The notes beneath the pieces are model-generated. The model had not been told where the DNA came from. It ran no database searches and saw only the letters and a list, made by a program, of their open reading frames with translations. From Acetobacter fallax (GTDB taxonomy: Bacteria; Pseudomonadota; Alphaproteobacteria; Acetobacterales; Acetobacteraceae), in the NCBI RefSeq assembly GCF_011516735.1, contig NZ_WOSX01000019.1:1-64000 (forward strand): a DNA stretch of 64,000 bases, read 5' to 3'. This document shows, in pieces, positions 1 through 9,103 of this stretch. The translations under genes and the position numbers were made by a program. Numbering within the stretch: position 1 is the first letter of the stretch; the number at the start of each line of letters is the position of its first letter.

Positions 1-96
1 GACGCTCTTCAAAATACCGTCTGTGGAGCAATTGACGATATCTCTCATCGCCAGGCCGCAGCGTGCTTCACCGCCGCCGGATATGAACCAGACTGA
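1..96 (+). pseudogene. 3' fragment of an IS630-type transposase
   Basis: The frame is open from the window edge and ends at TGA 94-96. Its C-terminus reads AAACFTAAGYEPD, the usual end of IS630-type transposases. The same ending, AAAGYEPD, occurs in the remnant near 5.4 kb. Only about 31 residues are inside the window, so whether the upstream part is intact is unknown. The following bases (TTATGCTCT) resemble the outer end of such an element. Confidence 0.6.
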
Positions 97-153
97 TCGG
101 ATTATGCTCTAACAGAACCTTTGCAGACCGAACGGTATAGTGAGAAATCCCTT

Positions 154-338
154 ATACCGGAGGCTGTGAAGACTGACCTGTGGATGAGAGCATCCGGGTT
201 CAGCCCGGACCCGGCAGGGACAACAGGTCCCTGCACCCTGATTTGTTGATAATCAAATGGTTTGCAAAGGCTCGCCTTTGCCGGGTTCCAGGGCAGAGCC
301 CCGCCAGTCTCTCACCGGGCAAAGGTTGTTCCTGATAT
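154..338. repeat. Four-hairpin intergenic repeat, subfamily 2
   Basis: The core contains the hairpins GGGTTCAGCCC, CAGGGACAACAGGTCCCTG, GCAAAGGCTCGCCTTTGC and CCAGGGCAGAGCCC in order. The ends ATACCGGAGG and CCTGATAT form imperfect terminal inverted repeats, like the better preserved copies at 16317-16517 and 33571-33767. It lies just beyond the flgH stop codon. Non-coding. Confidence 0.7.
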
Positions 339-359
339 GAGTCTCTGAGAAATCACACA

Positions 360-1082
360 TCAGAAAGGTGCGATCGAGTTCAGAATCTGCTGGCCGTAGC
401 GCGGTGTTTGCAGGATTGTCAGCTGTCCACGACCGCCATAAGAAATGCGGGCTTCGGCCATTCGATCGTGCGTGACGGTATTGTCGGCGGTGATGTCCTG
501 CGGGCGCACGACGCCTGTCACCTGTAATTCGCGCAATTCACTGTTCACACGGACTTCCTGTCGGGCGACCACGACGAAATTTCCGTTCGGCAGAACCTGT
601 GTGATCGTTCCTGCGACACGAACGGTCACCGTTTCGTTCCGGCTGATCCGGCCGGCGGCGGTATTGCCGCTGCTGCTTGACGTTGACAACGCGCTTGAGC
701 TGGTCAGACGCGAAATTGCCTTTCCATGAAAGCCTAAAATATTTGGCATCCCCATCGCCTCGCTGCCGGAACCGGTGGCGCTCGTATTGTCGATCATTGT
801 GGCATTGTCGGTAATATCGACAATGACGGTCACGAGGTCTCCGACCTGTGATGCGCGCTGATCCTTAAAGAATGCCCGACTGCCTGGTCGCCACAGGCTT
901 GCGACTTCGGCTGGTGGCGGCTGGAGTGGCGGCATCGGCATTGTAACCGGGCGATAGCTGGTATCACGCGTCGGGTCCTGCGTGCGGGTGAGGCTGGGGG
1001 GATGACCAATCTCAGTCATGCTTCCGAAGCTGTTACAGCCCGATAAAAAAAGAACGCTTAGAATAACAGAAGATTTTTTCAT
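360..1082 (-). CDS. flgH: Flagellar L-ring lipoprotein FlgH
   Basis: FlgH forms the L ring that passes the flagellar rod through the outer membrane. The 240-residue product starts with a lipoprotein signal peptide with lipobox LSGC, lipidated Cys16. The family core LWRPGSRAFFKDQRA is present, followed by the GDLVTV segment. Length is typical. It is the last gene of flgF-flgG-flgA-flgH, starting 29 nt after the flgA stop. flgI and flgJ, which often follow, are not here. The sequence beyond the stop is a repeat and an IS630 fragment, so the cluster may have been broken at this point. Confidence 0.95.
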   Translation of the reverse strand: MKKSSVILSVLFLSGCNSFGSMTEIGHPPSLTRTQDPTRDTSYRPVTMPMPPLQPPPAEVASLWRPGSRAFFKDQRASQVGDLVTVIVDITDNATMIDNTSATGSGSEAMGMPNILGFHGKAISRLTSSSALSTSSSSGNTAAGRISRNETVTVRVAGTITQVLPNGNFVVVARQEVRVNSELRELQVTGVVRPQDITADNTVTHDRMAEARISYGGRGQLTILQTPRYGQQILNSIAPF

Positions 1083-1111
1083 TAACTATGTAATATCCGG
1101 AAATGGAAATT

Positions 1112-2110
1112 TCAGATGTTTCGTTGTGACCTGACTCCCGCAACCCGCAGAACGCGCTGGTCTGCCGGCATCGGTGTGCTGCCTGGCAGGACTTCCACGC
1201 GCGTGCGGTCAATGATCTGACCGACCACGATCATGCGTGATGTGGGATTGAGAACATGAATACGTTCTCCTAAGGCCCCTGAATCGACGGCAATGCCGCT
1301 GGCTGTCAGATGGAGTCCTGTGGATGAAATATCGAGAATGACGGGCGCGCCTTTTTCGACGAGATCAACGTGAATGATCTGATCAGGTGTCAGCGGGCTG
1401 CCGGCGGAGATGGTGTGACGTGCGGTCTGGCCGACGACAGCAGCTGGATCACTGATCGTCCGCGCCGGGAGTGTGCGGGAATCTTCATTGATCACATCAA
1501 GATCGTTACGGCTTATGATCTGGCCAGGTGACAGGTCATGAAGCGCTGTCACCACGTCGATCTGCGCGCTGACCGTGCCATCTGCGCGGAAAGAGGACGA
1601 TATTCCCTCGTCGGAGGGGACGGTGAAGTAGGCTGAAAATCGTCCATGCGAGGCATCGTAGACGACATTTGCTAAGTGCGGTGTCTCGTCCTGGCTGGCG
1701 GCAATGGTCGGACCGGAAAAATTCGGGATATCGAGTATGGCGTTTTCGGGAGCGCCGCGTTTTCTCAGTTCTGCCGTGATGAGTGGCATGATGTCATCGC
1801 GGGTAATGGTCCGCGCGGCGCGGGTGAGCCTGACGCGTGCCGTGTCAGACGCATCAGGCCAGTCGATGCCGAACTGGGTCGCGATCGCTTCAAGCTGTGC
1901 TCCGTCGATGATCTGGCTTTGCCCGGGTGCCGGGGCCGGCCCAAGGTCGCAGTCCTGCCCCGGAGCGAGGTCGGCGAAAAGATCGGAGAGGCGCACCTGC
2001 GCGCGGTGCAGGATCGCCGCTTTACGAAGCGTTGCAGCATCCGATGGCAAAGCTGCCAGGCAGAGGCCGAGAGCAAAAACCGGCAGGAAATACTGCGGCA
2101 GACGGCTCAT
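1112..2110 (-). CDS. flgA: Flagellar P-ring assembly chaperone FlgA
   Basis: FlgA is a periplasmic chaperone for P-ring (FlgI) assembly. The 332-residue protein begins with a signal peptide (FALGLCLAALPSDAA), and its C-terminal half is the SAF-type domain (DLSPGQIISRNDL through GSPLTPDQI and the VLNPTSRMIVVGQI end). The start overlaps the flgG stop by 4 nt (ATGA), so translation is probably coupled. It is longer than enteric FlgA (about 220 aa), as is common in Alphaproteobacteria. Confidence 0.92.
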   Translation of the reverse strand: MSRLPQYFLPVFALGLCLAALPSDAATLRKAAILHRAQVRLSDLFADLAPGQDCDLGPAPAPGQSQIIDGAQLEAIATQFGIDWPDASDTARVRLTRAARTITRDDIMPLITAELRKRGAPENAILDIPNFSGPTIAASQDETPHLANVVYDASHGRFSAYFTVPSDEGISSSFRADGTVSAQIDVVTALHDLSPGQIISRNDLDVINEDSRTLPARTISDPAAVVGQTARHTISAGSPLTPDQIIHVDLVEKGAPVILDISSTGLHLTASGIAVDSGALGERIHVLNPTSRMIVVGQIIDRTRVEVLPGSTPMPADQRVLRVAGVRSQRNI

Positions 2111-2895
2111 TTCAATCCTGTCAGCGTCTGCAGCATCTCGTCGGAGGCTGTAATCACCTTGCTGTTCATCTCATAGGCCCGCTGGGCGGTGATGAGATCG
2201 GTAATTTCCGTCACGACATTGACGTTGGATTCCTCGACATAGCCCTGGCGGATACTGCCGAAGCCAACGCTCTGTCCGGTTCCGGTGATGGCGTTTCCGG
2301 AAGACTGTGTCTCGGTAAAAAGGTTCTGACCCATTGCCGCCAGACCGTTCTCGTTCTGGAATGTCGCCATCTGAAGCTGCCCGACGACCGTTGAGGTCGT
2401 CTGGCCCGAGATCGTGACCTGCACCTGACCGGTCTGGTCGATTGTGATGGTCTGGGCGTTGTTCGGAATCGTGATGCCGGGGCTTACCGGATATCCGTCC
2501 GCCGTGACGAGCTGTCCCGTGTCAGACATAGAAAATGTGCCGTCACGCGTATAGGCATATTCACCGGAAGGCAGTGTAACCTGAAAGTAGCCGGTCCCTT
2601 CAATTGCGAGATCAAGGCTGTTGCTTGTCTGCTCCAGCGTGCCCTGTTCGTTGATCCGGTAGATGCCCGCGGTCCGGACACCGAGACCGACCTGAGCTCC
2701 GGCGGGAACGAGTGTGCCGCTGTCGGAACTCATGGTGCCGGCGCGGCGCATGTCCTGATAAATCAGATCCTGAAATTCGGGACGGCGGCGTTTGAAGCCT
2801 GTCGTGGTCATGTTTGCGATATTATTTGAAATGACCTCAACATTCGTCTGCTGGGCCTGCATGCCGGTGCCGGCGATGTCGAGAGAACGCATCAT
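2107..2895 (-). CDS. flgG: Flagellar distal rod protein FlgG
   Basis: The product is the distal rod subunit that links the MS-ring side to the hook. Its 262 residues match the family length. The N-terminus MMRSLDIAGTGMQAQQTNVE followed by SNNIANMTTTGFK is the classic FlgG rod signature. The C-terminal heptad helix (NVNVVTEITDLITAQRAYE) is the conserved FlgG/FlgE tail. It follows flgF by 26 nt and overlaps flgA by 4 nt, within one minus-strand operon. Confidence 0.97.
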   Translation of the reverse strand: MMRSLDIAGTGMQAQQTNVEVISNNIANMTTTGFKRRRPEFQDLIYQDMRRAGTMSSDSGTLVPAGAQVGLGVRTAGIYRINEQGTLEQTSNSLDLAIEGTGYFQVTLPSGEYAYTRDGTFSMSDTGQLVTADGYPVSPGITIPNNAQTITIDQTGQVQVTISGQTTSTVVGQLQMATFQNENGLAAMGQNLFTETQSSGNAITGTGQSVGFGSIRQGYVEESNVNVVTEITDLITAQRAYEMNSKVITASDEMLQTLTGLK

Positions 2896-2921
2896 ATCGG
2901 TGAATTTCCGTCTGTATCAGT

Positions 2922-3662
2922 TCAGGACTGGAGCTGTGTGATCTTGTCGATTGCGTTCTGACGACGCGTCGACTCGCTTTCCACAAGATTGGATGCGACC
3001 TCGAAGTCGCGCTGCAACTGGACGAGCTGCGTCATCTCGGTCATGGCGTTGACATTACTGCCCTCGACCATGCCCTGGCGCAGTTCCTTGGTGTCCATCT
3101 GGCGTGTTGGCGTGGTCGCGCGAAAAACCTGATTACCTTCACCGGACAGAGTGTAGGGGTTGTCTACCGTGACAAGGCCGATTTCTGCTGCCACGCCGTT
3201 TTCCGTTGAAAGCGTTCCGTCGGAAGCGAGATTGATCGTCCGGTCCTCCGGGCGAAGCTGCACGGGCTGGCCAGTGCGATCCAGGAGCGTGTTGCCGGCG
3301 CCGTCGGTGATACGACCATCCGCAAGGCGCTGGAACCGGCCGTTGCGGGTGAGCCGCACGCCCTGAGCAGTCATCACCGAGAAGAAGCCTTCTCCGGTAA
3401 TGGCGATATCAAGCGGATTGCCCGTTTGCTGCAGGGTGCCCTGGGTGAAATCCCGCCAGGTCGCCCGGTCCTGATTATAGGCCTCCGTGGAGCTTCCTGC
3501 CGCCGTGTGATCGCCCTTCTGCGTGACGAGATAGTCTGAAAAGAGGACATGGCTGGCTTTGTAGCCGGGCGTGTCCGCATTGGAGAGATTATTGGCCAGA
3601 ACGCTCATCGCACGCATTTGCGTGTCCATGCGTGACAGCGCGATATAGGTCGTATTGTCCAT
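2922..3662 (-). CDS. flgF: Flagellar proximal rod protein FlgF
   Basis: This proximal rod component is 246 aa from the ATG at 3662 (MDNTTYIALSRMDTQMRAMS). An upstream in-frame extension to 3920 exists, but it has no family similarity and would run into the divergent gene. AGGGAGCG precedes the chosen ATG. The rod signature LANNLSNADTPGYKA and the C-terminal helix NVNAMTEMTQLVQLQRDFE are clear. It is the first gene of flgF-flgG-flgA-flgH; the promoter must lie in the 3663-3764 gap shared with the glycosyltransferase gene. Confidence 0.93.
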   Translation of the reverse strand: MDNTTYIALSRMDTQMRAMSVLANNLSNADTPGYKASHVLFSDYLVTQKGDHTAAGSSTEAYNQDRATWRDFTQGTLQQTGNPLDIAITGEGFFSVMTAQGVRLTRNGRFQRLADGRITDGAGNTLLDRTGQPVQLRPEDRTINLASDGTLSTENGVAAEIGLVTVDNPYTLSGEGNQVFRATTPTRQMDTKELRQGMVEGSNVNAMTEMTQLVQLQRDFEVASNLVESESTRRQNAIDKITQLQS

Positions 3663-3764
3663 TTGGCGAGGCGCTCCCTTCACGGGCAGACTGCCGGTCA
3701 AAGATTGATAAAGGGTTGCTTTGCGTCTTCCGGCGGCGGGCGACTCAGGAAAGGTTCCTGTTCG

Positions 3765-4823
3765 TTGCGTATCCTTCACTGCATTCTGACCCACGAATTT
3801 GCCGGTACGGAGCGCTATCTCAGCGAACTCGCCCGCATGCAGGCAGAACATCACGAGGTCACTGTCCTCGTTGCCCGTCAGACCCGCGACTCGCTGACCG
3901 GAGGAGATCTGGTGCCGCATCTCGCTCCGCCGGTTCGGGTTATCCGGGCGGGGCGGGGCGGATATCTTTCCGCATTGATCGGTCTGTCACGACGCTGGCG
4001 TCCGGATGTCATTCATACTCACGTCGGGGCTGCCAGTTTTCGGGCCGGTGTGCTGAACCGGCTGCACAGGGGACCGCTCCGGCGATTTCTTCCGGGTGGT
4101 GCCGGGCCGGCGGTTGTGGCAACGCTCCATCGTGGGTTCGCGCGCCGTGCCTATGGCGGGCATGACGGTCTGATCTGTATCGCGAACTGGCAGAGGGCCG
4201 GCATTCCCGCCAGCTTTCCCGGGCCTGTTGAGACGATCGCCAACTGGACGTGTCCGGCGGGTCCGGCGGAGGGCGCCAGAGAGCGACTTCTCTCGGAAAC
4301 CGGTCTGGGTCCGGACACATTTCTTCTCGGTGCCGCCGGGCGGATGATCCCGGAAAAGGGCTTCGATACGCTGCTTGATGCTTTTTCCCGTGCGGATTTG
4401 CCGGATACTGCACTTATTCTGTTTGGAGACGGTCCCTCCAGGGCAGCGCTTCAGGTCAAAGCTGGCCCGAATGTCATCTTTACTGGTTTTCGCACCGCAT
4501 TGCGGTCTGATCTGGCGGGGCTCGATGCATTTGTTCTTCCGTCTCGCCGTGAACCGTTTGGTCTTGTTCTTCTGGAGGCGATGGCGGCCGGTCTGCCGGT
4601 GCTCGCCACGAACGCGGGTGGGGTGCCGGACATTCTGGGAGCACATCCGGAGTGCATGGTGCCGCCGGATGAGCCGGCTGTCATGGCTGCCGGGCTGGAG
4701 ATGTTGCGGCGCCGCCCAAAGCAGATCTGGGATCTGGCGTCCTTCGATCCCCGCGGGCAGGTTGCCAGGACTGAGGCCTTCTACCGGCATTGTATGGCCT
4801 GGAAAGAGAGGACATACCGATAG
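3765..4823 (+). CDS. GT-B fold glycosyltransferase, family 4 type
   Basis: A glycosyltransferase of the GT4 type that moves a sugar from a nucleotide donor. I place the start at TTG 3765 because AGGAAAGG lies 10 nt upstream and the protein then begins LRILHCILTHEFAGTERYL, the usual GT-B N-terminus; this gives 352 aa. The donor-site domain includes GAAGRMIPEKGFDTLLDAF and the E-x7-E motif EPFGLVLLE. It is divergent from the flagellar operon. A role in flagellin or surface-polysaccharide glycosylation is possible but only inferred from position. Confidence 0.8.
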   Translation: MRILHCILTHEFAGTERYLSELARMQAEHHEVTVLVARQTRDSLTGGDLVPHLAPPVRVIRAGRGGYLSALIGLSRRWRPDVIHTHVGAASFRAGVLNRLHRGPLRRFLPGGAGPAVVATLHRGFARRAYGGHDGLICIANWQRAGIPASFPGPVETIANWTCPAGPAEGARERLLSETGLGPDTFLLGAAGRMIPEKGFDTLLDAFSRADLPDTALILFGDGPSRAALQVKAGPNVIFTGFRTALRSDLAGLDAFVLPSRREPFGLVLLEAMAAGLPVLATNAGGVPDILGAHPECMVPPDEPAVMAAGLEMLRRRPKQIWDLASFDPRGQVARTEAFYRHCMAWKERTYR

Positions 4824-4848
4824 GGTCGTTCCGGTCGGATGGTTTCAG

Positions 4849-5422
4849 CCAGAGCGTCTCCACTGAACTCCGGATCGTTGTGGTGACACTGAAAGCGAAT
4901 TGTGATTCACCGTTTTCATTGATGGAGACGGTGATGGCGCGAGCATTGAGTGATGACCTTCGGGCGCGTCCACCCGTTCGGTGGCGGCCCGGTTCGGGGT
5001 GGGGATTTCGACGGCAGGACTGGTCTGATCTCCAGCCCGACCCAGATCCGCAGCGCCTGTGTTCATCGACGAAACCAGCCTCTCCGCGAACATGGCCAGC
5101 TTGCGCGGTCGCGCTTTACGCGGGGAACGGTGTCGGGCCGGTATGCCGCACGGCCACTGGAAAACCACGACCTTCACCGGTGGGCTGCGTCTGACAGGCA
5201 TGACCGCGCCCTTCGTGCATAATGGTCTCATAACGGCGCAATCTTTCAGATCTGTGTCGAACAGGTTCTCATACCGACGCTGACACCGGGTGATATCGTC
5301 GTGATGGATAATCTTCCTACACACACAGGCCTGGTGCAGGAAAGGTGATCAACTGGCCGGGGCCACGCTCCGGCTTCTGCGCAGCCGCAGGTTATGAACC
5401 GGATTAAGGGGGCATGCTCTGG
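4849..5422 (+). mobile_element. Decayed IS630-type insertion sequence
   Basis: Imperfect terminal inverted repeats are visible: CCAGAGCGTCTC at the left end and GGCATGCTCTGG at the right. The helix-turn-helix reading frame starts MARALSDDLRAR but loses homology after a frame change. The catalytic half is recognisable in another frame: VFIDETSLSANMASLRGR, then PHGHWKTTTFTGGLRLTGM, then PGDIVVMDNLPTHTG, then AAAGYEPD. At least three frameshifts and an internal deletion make it inactive. Confidence 0.8.
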
Positions 5423-5432
5423 CATAAAGATT

Positions 5433-5560
5433 GACCGTCATAAAGAAGTCCAGGCTTTGGCCCGCATCCGGAAAGGACCGCAGACCCCTTTACCCCGATC
5501 TGTTGACTAATAAAGCGGACTCTAAAGGTCTGCGACCTTTGGCGGAGCTCCAGGACTCTT
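5433..5560. repeat. Diverged copy of the four-hairpin intergenic repeat
   Basis: Segments of the family are recognisable: GGACCGCAGACCCCTTTACC, a GATCTGTTGACTAATAAA spacer, the hairpin TAAAGGTCTGCGACCTTT, and GGAGCTCCAGGACTC in place of the usual final hairpin. The ends are lost. It sits directly beside the IS630 remnant. Confidence 0.5.
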
Positions 5561-5940
5561 TTTCAGTGTATCAGCCTCAACGCTGGTTAGTATTACAATG
5601 CCGGGAAATATTGTAAATAAAAAATACAAAATCATATAAATGTACAATAATTTTTATCTATATACGAGATGAGGTTATTAATCTGAATAAAATTTTTACT
5701 ATTAATCCTAAAAAATCTCGCACCCTGTAAATTTTAGTTGTGATGTAATTTATGTTTCTCAAATTTTATTGATGGGTAATTCCTATTCAACTGCCGCATG
5801 ACTCCTATCGTAATCGTGAACAGATAACGGCAGGTACACCATAGGGCCTCCCTGTTCCTCCGTGCTAGTGCCAGAGACCTTTCCCGCGACACCATGAGAT
5901 GTTCGCGACAACAACAAAAAACGGGGAGCCAGTTCCGCCC
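5561..5940. other. AT-rich spacer upstream of icd
   Basis: No gene is supported here. About 5590-5800 is strikingly AT-rich against GC-rich surroundings, with several TAAA and TATA runs (for example TACAAAATCATATAAATGTA). It may hold the icd promoter or be leftover foreign DNA. A long minus-strand frame here runs antisense into icd and is not a gene. Confidence 0.5.
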
Positions 5941-7158
5941 ATGGCAAAAATCAAAGTAAAAAACCCGGTCGTCGAACTCGATGGCGATGAAATGACCCGG
6001 ATCATCTGGCACTTTATCAAGGACAGCCTGATCCTTCCCTACCTCGACATCGATCTGAAATATTACGATCTTGGCATCGAACATCGCGATGCGACAGATG
6101 ACAAAGTCACCGTCGAAGCCGCCGAAGCGATCAGAAAATATCGCGTCGGCGTCAAATGCGCGACCATCACCCCCGACGAGGCCCGTGTCGAAGAGTTTGG
6201 CCTCAAAAAGATGTGGCGCTCGCCCAACGGTACCATTCGCAATATCCTCGACGGCACCATTTTCCGCGAGCCGATCATCTGCTCCAACGTGCCTCGTCTG
6301 GTGCCACACTGGAGCAAACCCATCGTCATCGGTCGTCATGCCTATGGCGATATCTACCGCGCCGCCGAGACAAAAATCCCCGGCCCCGGCAAGGTGACTC
6401 TGAATTACGTGCCCGACGGTGGCGGTGAACCCATCACGCTCGACGTGCATGACTTCAAAGGCCCCGGCGTCGCGCTCGGCATGCACAACACCCTCGCATC
6501 CATCGAAGGCTTCGCCCGCGCCTCGCTCAGCTACGGCCGCGACCGCAGGTTGCCTGTTTATCTCTCAACCAAGAACACAATCCTGAAAGCCTATGACGGC
6601 ATGTTCAAGGATGTGTTCCAGGCGATCTACGAGAAAGAGTTCAAAGCCGATTTCGATAAACTCGGCCTGACCTACGAACACCGTCTGATCGACGACATGG
6701 TCGCTTCCGCCCTGAAATGGGACGGCGGCTATGTCTGGGCCTGCAAAAACTATGATGGCGACGTCGAGAGCGATATTGTCGCGCAGGGTTTCGGCAGTCT
6801 GGGTCTCATGACTTCTGTCCTGCTCGACCCGACCGGTACCATCGTCGAATCAGAAGCTGCTCACGGCACCGTGACCCGCCATTACCGCGAGCACCAGAAA
6901 GGTCGTCCGACCAGCACCAACCCGATCGCCTCAATCTACGCCTGGACGCGCGGTCTGGCCTATCGCGGACGCTTCGACGACACCCCCCAGGTCGTCAACT
7001 TCGCAGACACCCTCGAACGCGTCTGCGTCGAAGCCGTCGAAGCCGGTGAGATGACGAAAGATCTGGCCGGTCTTGTCGGCAACGGCACGAAGTGGCTCGA
7101 CACGCAGCCCTTCCTCGACACAATCGACACCCGTCTGAAAAAAGCGCTCAAAGCCTGA
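5941..7158 (+). CDS. icd: NADP-dependent isocitrate dehydrogenase, dimeric eukaryote-like type
   Basis: It oxidises isocitrate to 2-oxoglutarate and CO2 in the TCA cycle. The start is ATG 5941 ([20 protein letters not shown]), giving 405 aa, the size of the alphaproteobacterial homodimeric enzyme; an in-frame upstream ATG at 5899 adds 14 unrelated residues. Family blocks are KSPNGTIRN-like [36 protein letters not shown], and YMTKDLA-like [12 protein letters not shown] near the end. It is a single gene with no operon partner; the next gene is 266 nt downstream. Confidence 0.95.
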   Translation: MAKIKVKNPVVELDGDEMTRIIWHFIKDSLILPYLDIDLKYYDLGIEHRDATDDKVTVEAAEAIRKYRVGVKCATITPDEARVEEFGLKKMWRSPNGTIRNILDGTIFREPIICSNVPRLVPHWSKPIVIGRHAYGDIYRAAETKIPGPGKVTLNYVPDGGGEPITLDVHDFKGPGVALGMHNTLASIEGFARASLSYGRDRRLPVYLSTKNTILKAYDGMFKDVFQAIYEKEFKADFDKLGLTYEHRLIDDMVASALKWDGGYVWACKNYDGDVESDIVAQGFGSLGLMTSVLLDPTGTIVESEAAHGTVTRHYREHQKGRPTSTNPIASIYAWTRGLAYRGRFDDTPQVVNFADTLERVCVEAVEAGEMTKDLAGLVGNGTKWLDTQPFLDTIDTRLKKALKA

Positions 7159-7424
7159 AAACGGCGTTCCTGCGCGGAAGAAACGACTTTCGCGCAGGTA
7201 GAAGCTGATCCACGCGACATCCAGGATCAACTCGGTCGTCCCGTTGCACATCGTGCCGCCCGACCAGCAGAACGACCTCCTGAAACGCTTCATCTGCACG
7301 CTGCTAAATGCTGCCCTGCACGAACCATCCCGTGTCACGCTGCGTTGTGTCCCGACATGCATCCCGCAAAATACTGAATGCGGGTCACAACACCGACCGC
7401 CATGGTCGATAAAGGAGTGATGTC

Positions 7425-7955
7425 ATGACCAGAAAAATAGCTGTTCTCGCCACTGACGGTACCGAAGAAATCGAACTGACGTCCCCCGTGGAGGCGCTGA
7501 AAAAAGCGGGTGCCGAAATTATCGTTATTTCTCTCGAAAAGGGAGAATTTCAGGCAGTCAAAAGCGATATCTATCCATCAGGGAAACTGAAAGCCGATCT
7601 GGCTGTCAAAGATGCTGTTGCCAGCGATTACGACGCCCTGCTTCTGCCCGGCGGTGTCGCGTCTCCGGACAAACTGCGTGTTAATGAAACGGCCGTGCAA
7701 TTCGTCCGGGATATCATTGATGCCGGAAAACCTGTCGCCACGATCTGCCACGGATCGCAGACCCTGATTGAAACCGGTGCACTGCGCGGGCTTACGGTCA
7801 CATCATGGCCCGCAATCCGGACCGACCTCAAAAACGCCGGGGCGACCTGGGTCGATCAGCCAGTCGTCACCGATGGCCAGTTTCTCTTCTCACGCTGTCC
7901 AGACGATCTTGATGCTTTCAATCCTGCTACGATAACGCATTTTCGAATCACCTGA
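7425..7955 (+). CDS. DJ-1/PfpI family protein
   Basis: Single-domain member of the class I glutamine amidotransferase-like superfamily, 176 aa. The nucleophile elbow is VATICHGSQTL with Cys108 and His109; the preceding acid is in the TDGTEEIEL loop. It also has the family tail SWPAIRTDLKNAGATWVDQ and the SRCPDDLDAFN end. Members act as chaperones, peptidases or proposed deglycases; which applies cannot be told. AAGGAG precedes the ATG. Probably monocistronic and stress-related, by family habit only. Confidence 0.85.
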   Translation: MTRKIAVLATDGTEEIELTSPVEALKKAGAEIIVISLEKGEFQAVKSDIYPSGKLKADLAVKDAVASDYDALLLPGGVASPDKLRVNETAVQFVRDIIDAGKPVATICHGSQTLIETGALRGLTVTSWPAIRTDLKNAGATWVDQPVVTDGQFLFSRCPDDLDAFNPATITHFRIT

Positions 7956-8090
7956 CGGCCACAGACCTGTCAGGCTGGTGGATTCCCCGGCCATTCTCAC
8001 GTGGCGAGGGCCGGCACGGTCAGGGCTTCGGACTTCGGGCCTCTTTACAAAATCAGCAAATCAGCGACCCTGCTCTGGCCATCATGCCAT

Positions 8091-8726
8091 ATGAAAGGTG
8101 GAGTCTTGCGCATACTAAGCTGGAATGTCTGGGCGCATGGTCATGCGCGCCCGGGGAATGTCAGTCGACTCATCACTGCCCTCCAGCCGGATCTCGTTCT
8201 CCTCCAGGAAGCCACGTCGGTGATGGATGCGCTTCCTCAGCTGGCCGGCGGTCATTACAGGCGAATCACAGCTCCGGAGCGGAACAATGGTCCCGCGGCC
8301 TGGAGTCCTGCACCCTTTGAGTCAGACGAGTTTATTCTGCCGCTCGGAAAACAGCTGGATGTCCCCATCGCAATTCTCCGCAAGATCGCCCTGCGGGGCG
8401 CCCTGATCATCCATCAGAACGGTCTCGAAATCGCCAATGTCCATCTCGATCACGGCCAGTTCGCCAATCGCCGCCAGCTCCGTTCTCTCCTCAGGGCGTA
8501 TCCGGATCTGAAAATCATCATGGGGGATTACAATGCCCTCGGACCAGTCCGTTTGCCTGGCTTTCACGATGTCGGCCCGCGCCGCTCAACACACCGGATG
8601 TATGGCCTCGCACCCCTGAGGATCGACCGCTGCCTCGTGCGCAATATGGCTGCGACCGGGGCCTGCACCTTCGCATACGGTCCTTCCGATCACCGCCCGA
8701 TCTGTGTCGATCTCACCGATCTGTGA
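8091..8726 (+). CDS. Endonuclease/exonuclease/phosphatase superfamily protein
   Basis: Metal-dependent phosphodiesterase fold. The residues expected at the active site are present in order: ILSWNVW (Asn), LLQEAT (Glu), IANVHLDHG (His), GDYNALG (Asp, Asn) and SDHRPI (Asp, His). Length is about 211 aa from ATG 8091. A TTG at 8106 with AAAGGTGG four bases upstream is an alternative start. Substrate cannot be assigned: DNA, phospholipid or phosphoinositide are all possible in this superfamily. Confidence 0.8.
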   Translation: MKGGVLRILSWNVWAHGHARPGNVSRLITALQPDLVLLQEATSVMDALPQLAGGHYRRITAPERNNGPAAWSPAPFESDEFILPLGKQLDVPIAILRKIALRGALIIHQNGLEIANVHLDHGQFANRRQLRSLLRAYPDLKIIMGDYNALGPVRLPGFHDVGPRRSTHRMYGLAPLRIDRCLVRNMAATGACTFAYGPSDHRPICVDLTDL

Positions 8727-9045
8727 CATGCGGATGCGTGTGACAGTGAGCAGCCCCGGCAACAGTAACAGGGGCTTGATTCTGCAATAGACTAAGCGAC
8801 GGTGGAACGCAGGTTGCGTGACTGTCAAAGCTGATGATTTCTGTGACTTTCCAATATCGCGTAGTGTCATCTGTATCGGGAAACTGTGGCTTCGTATCGA
8901 AGACATTATCCATCACGAAATTAATGTTGTCGTACGTGCGGACTGTGTGCCCGGAAAAGACCGCAGGCCCCTGGACTCTCTTTTCACGCCGTCGGACGTA
9001 TCGGACCGACAGATCCTGTTTGCCGCGTCCTCCTGAACGGCCGTC
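8727..9045. other. Intergenic region with no supported gene
   Basis: Between the converging EEP-type gene and sldA. A weak hairpin (GCCCC...GGGGC) lies shortly after the upstream stop codon, and a few bases near 8955 (GACCGCAGGCCCCTG) recall the dispersed repeat. Nothing else is recognisable. Confidence 0.5.
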
Positions 9046-9082
9046 AAAAAAAACCCTCTCCGGCCGAGAAGACCAGAGAGGG
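9046..9082 (-). terminator. Rho-independent terminator after sldA
   Basis: Read on the minus strand, CCCTCTC and GAGAGGG form a 7-bp stem followed by a run of eight T residues. It begins 22 nt past the sldA stop codon, consistent with ending the sldBA transcript. Confidence 0.85.
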
Positions 9083-9103
9083 CTGATAACTGAAAGCCGG
9101 AAA

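Noticed and set aside
5734-6486. 250-codon minus-strand frame opposite icd
   Set aside because: It is antisense to icd, and its end lies in AT-rich non-coding sequence.
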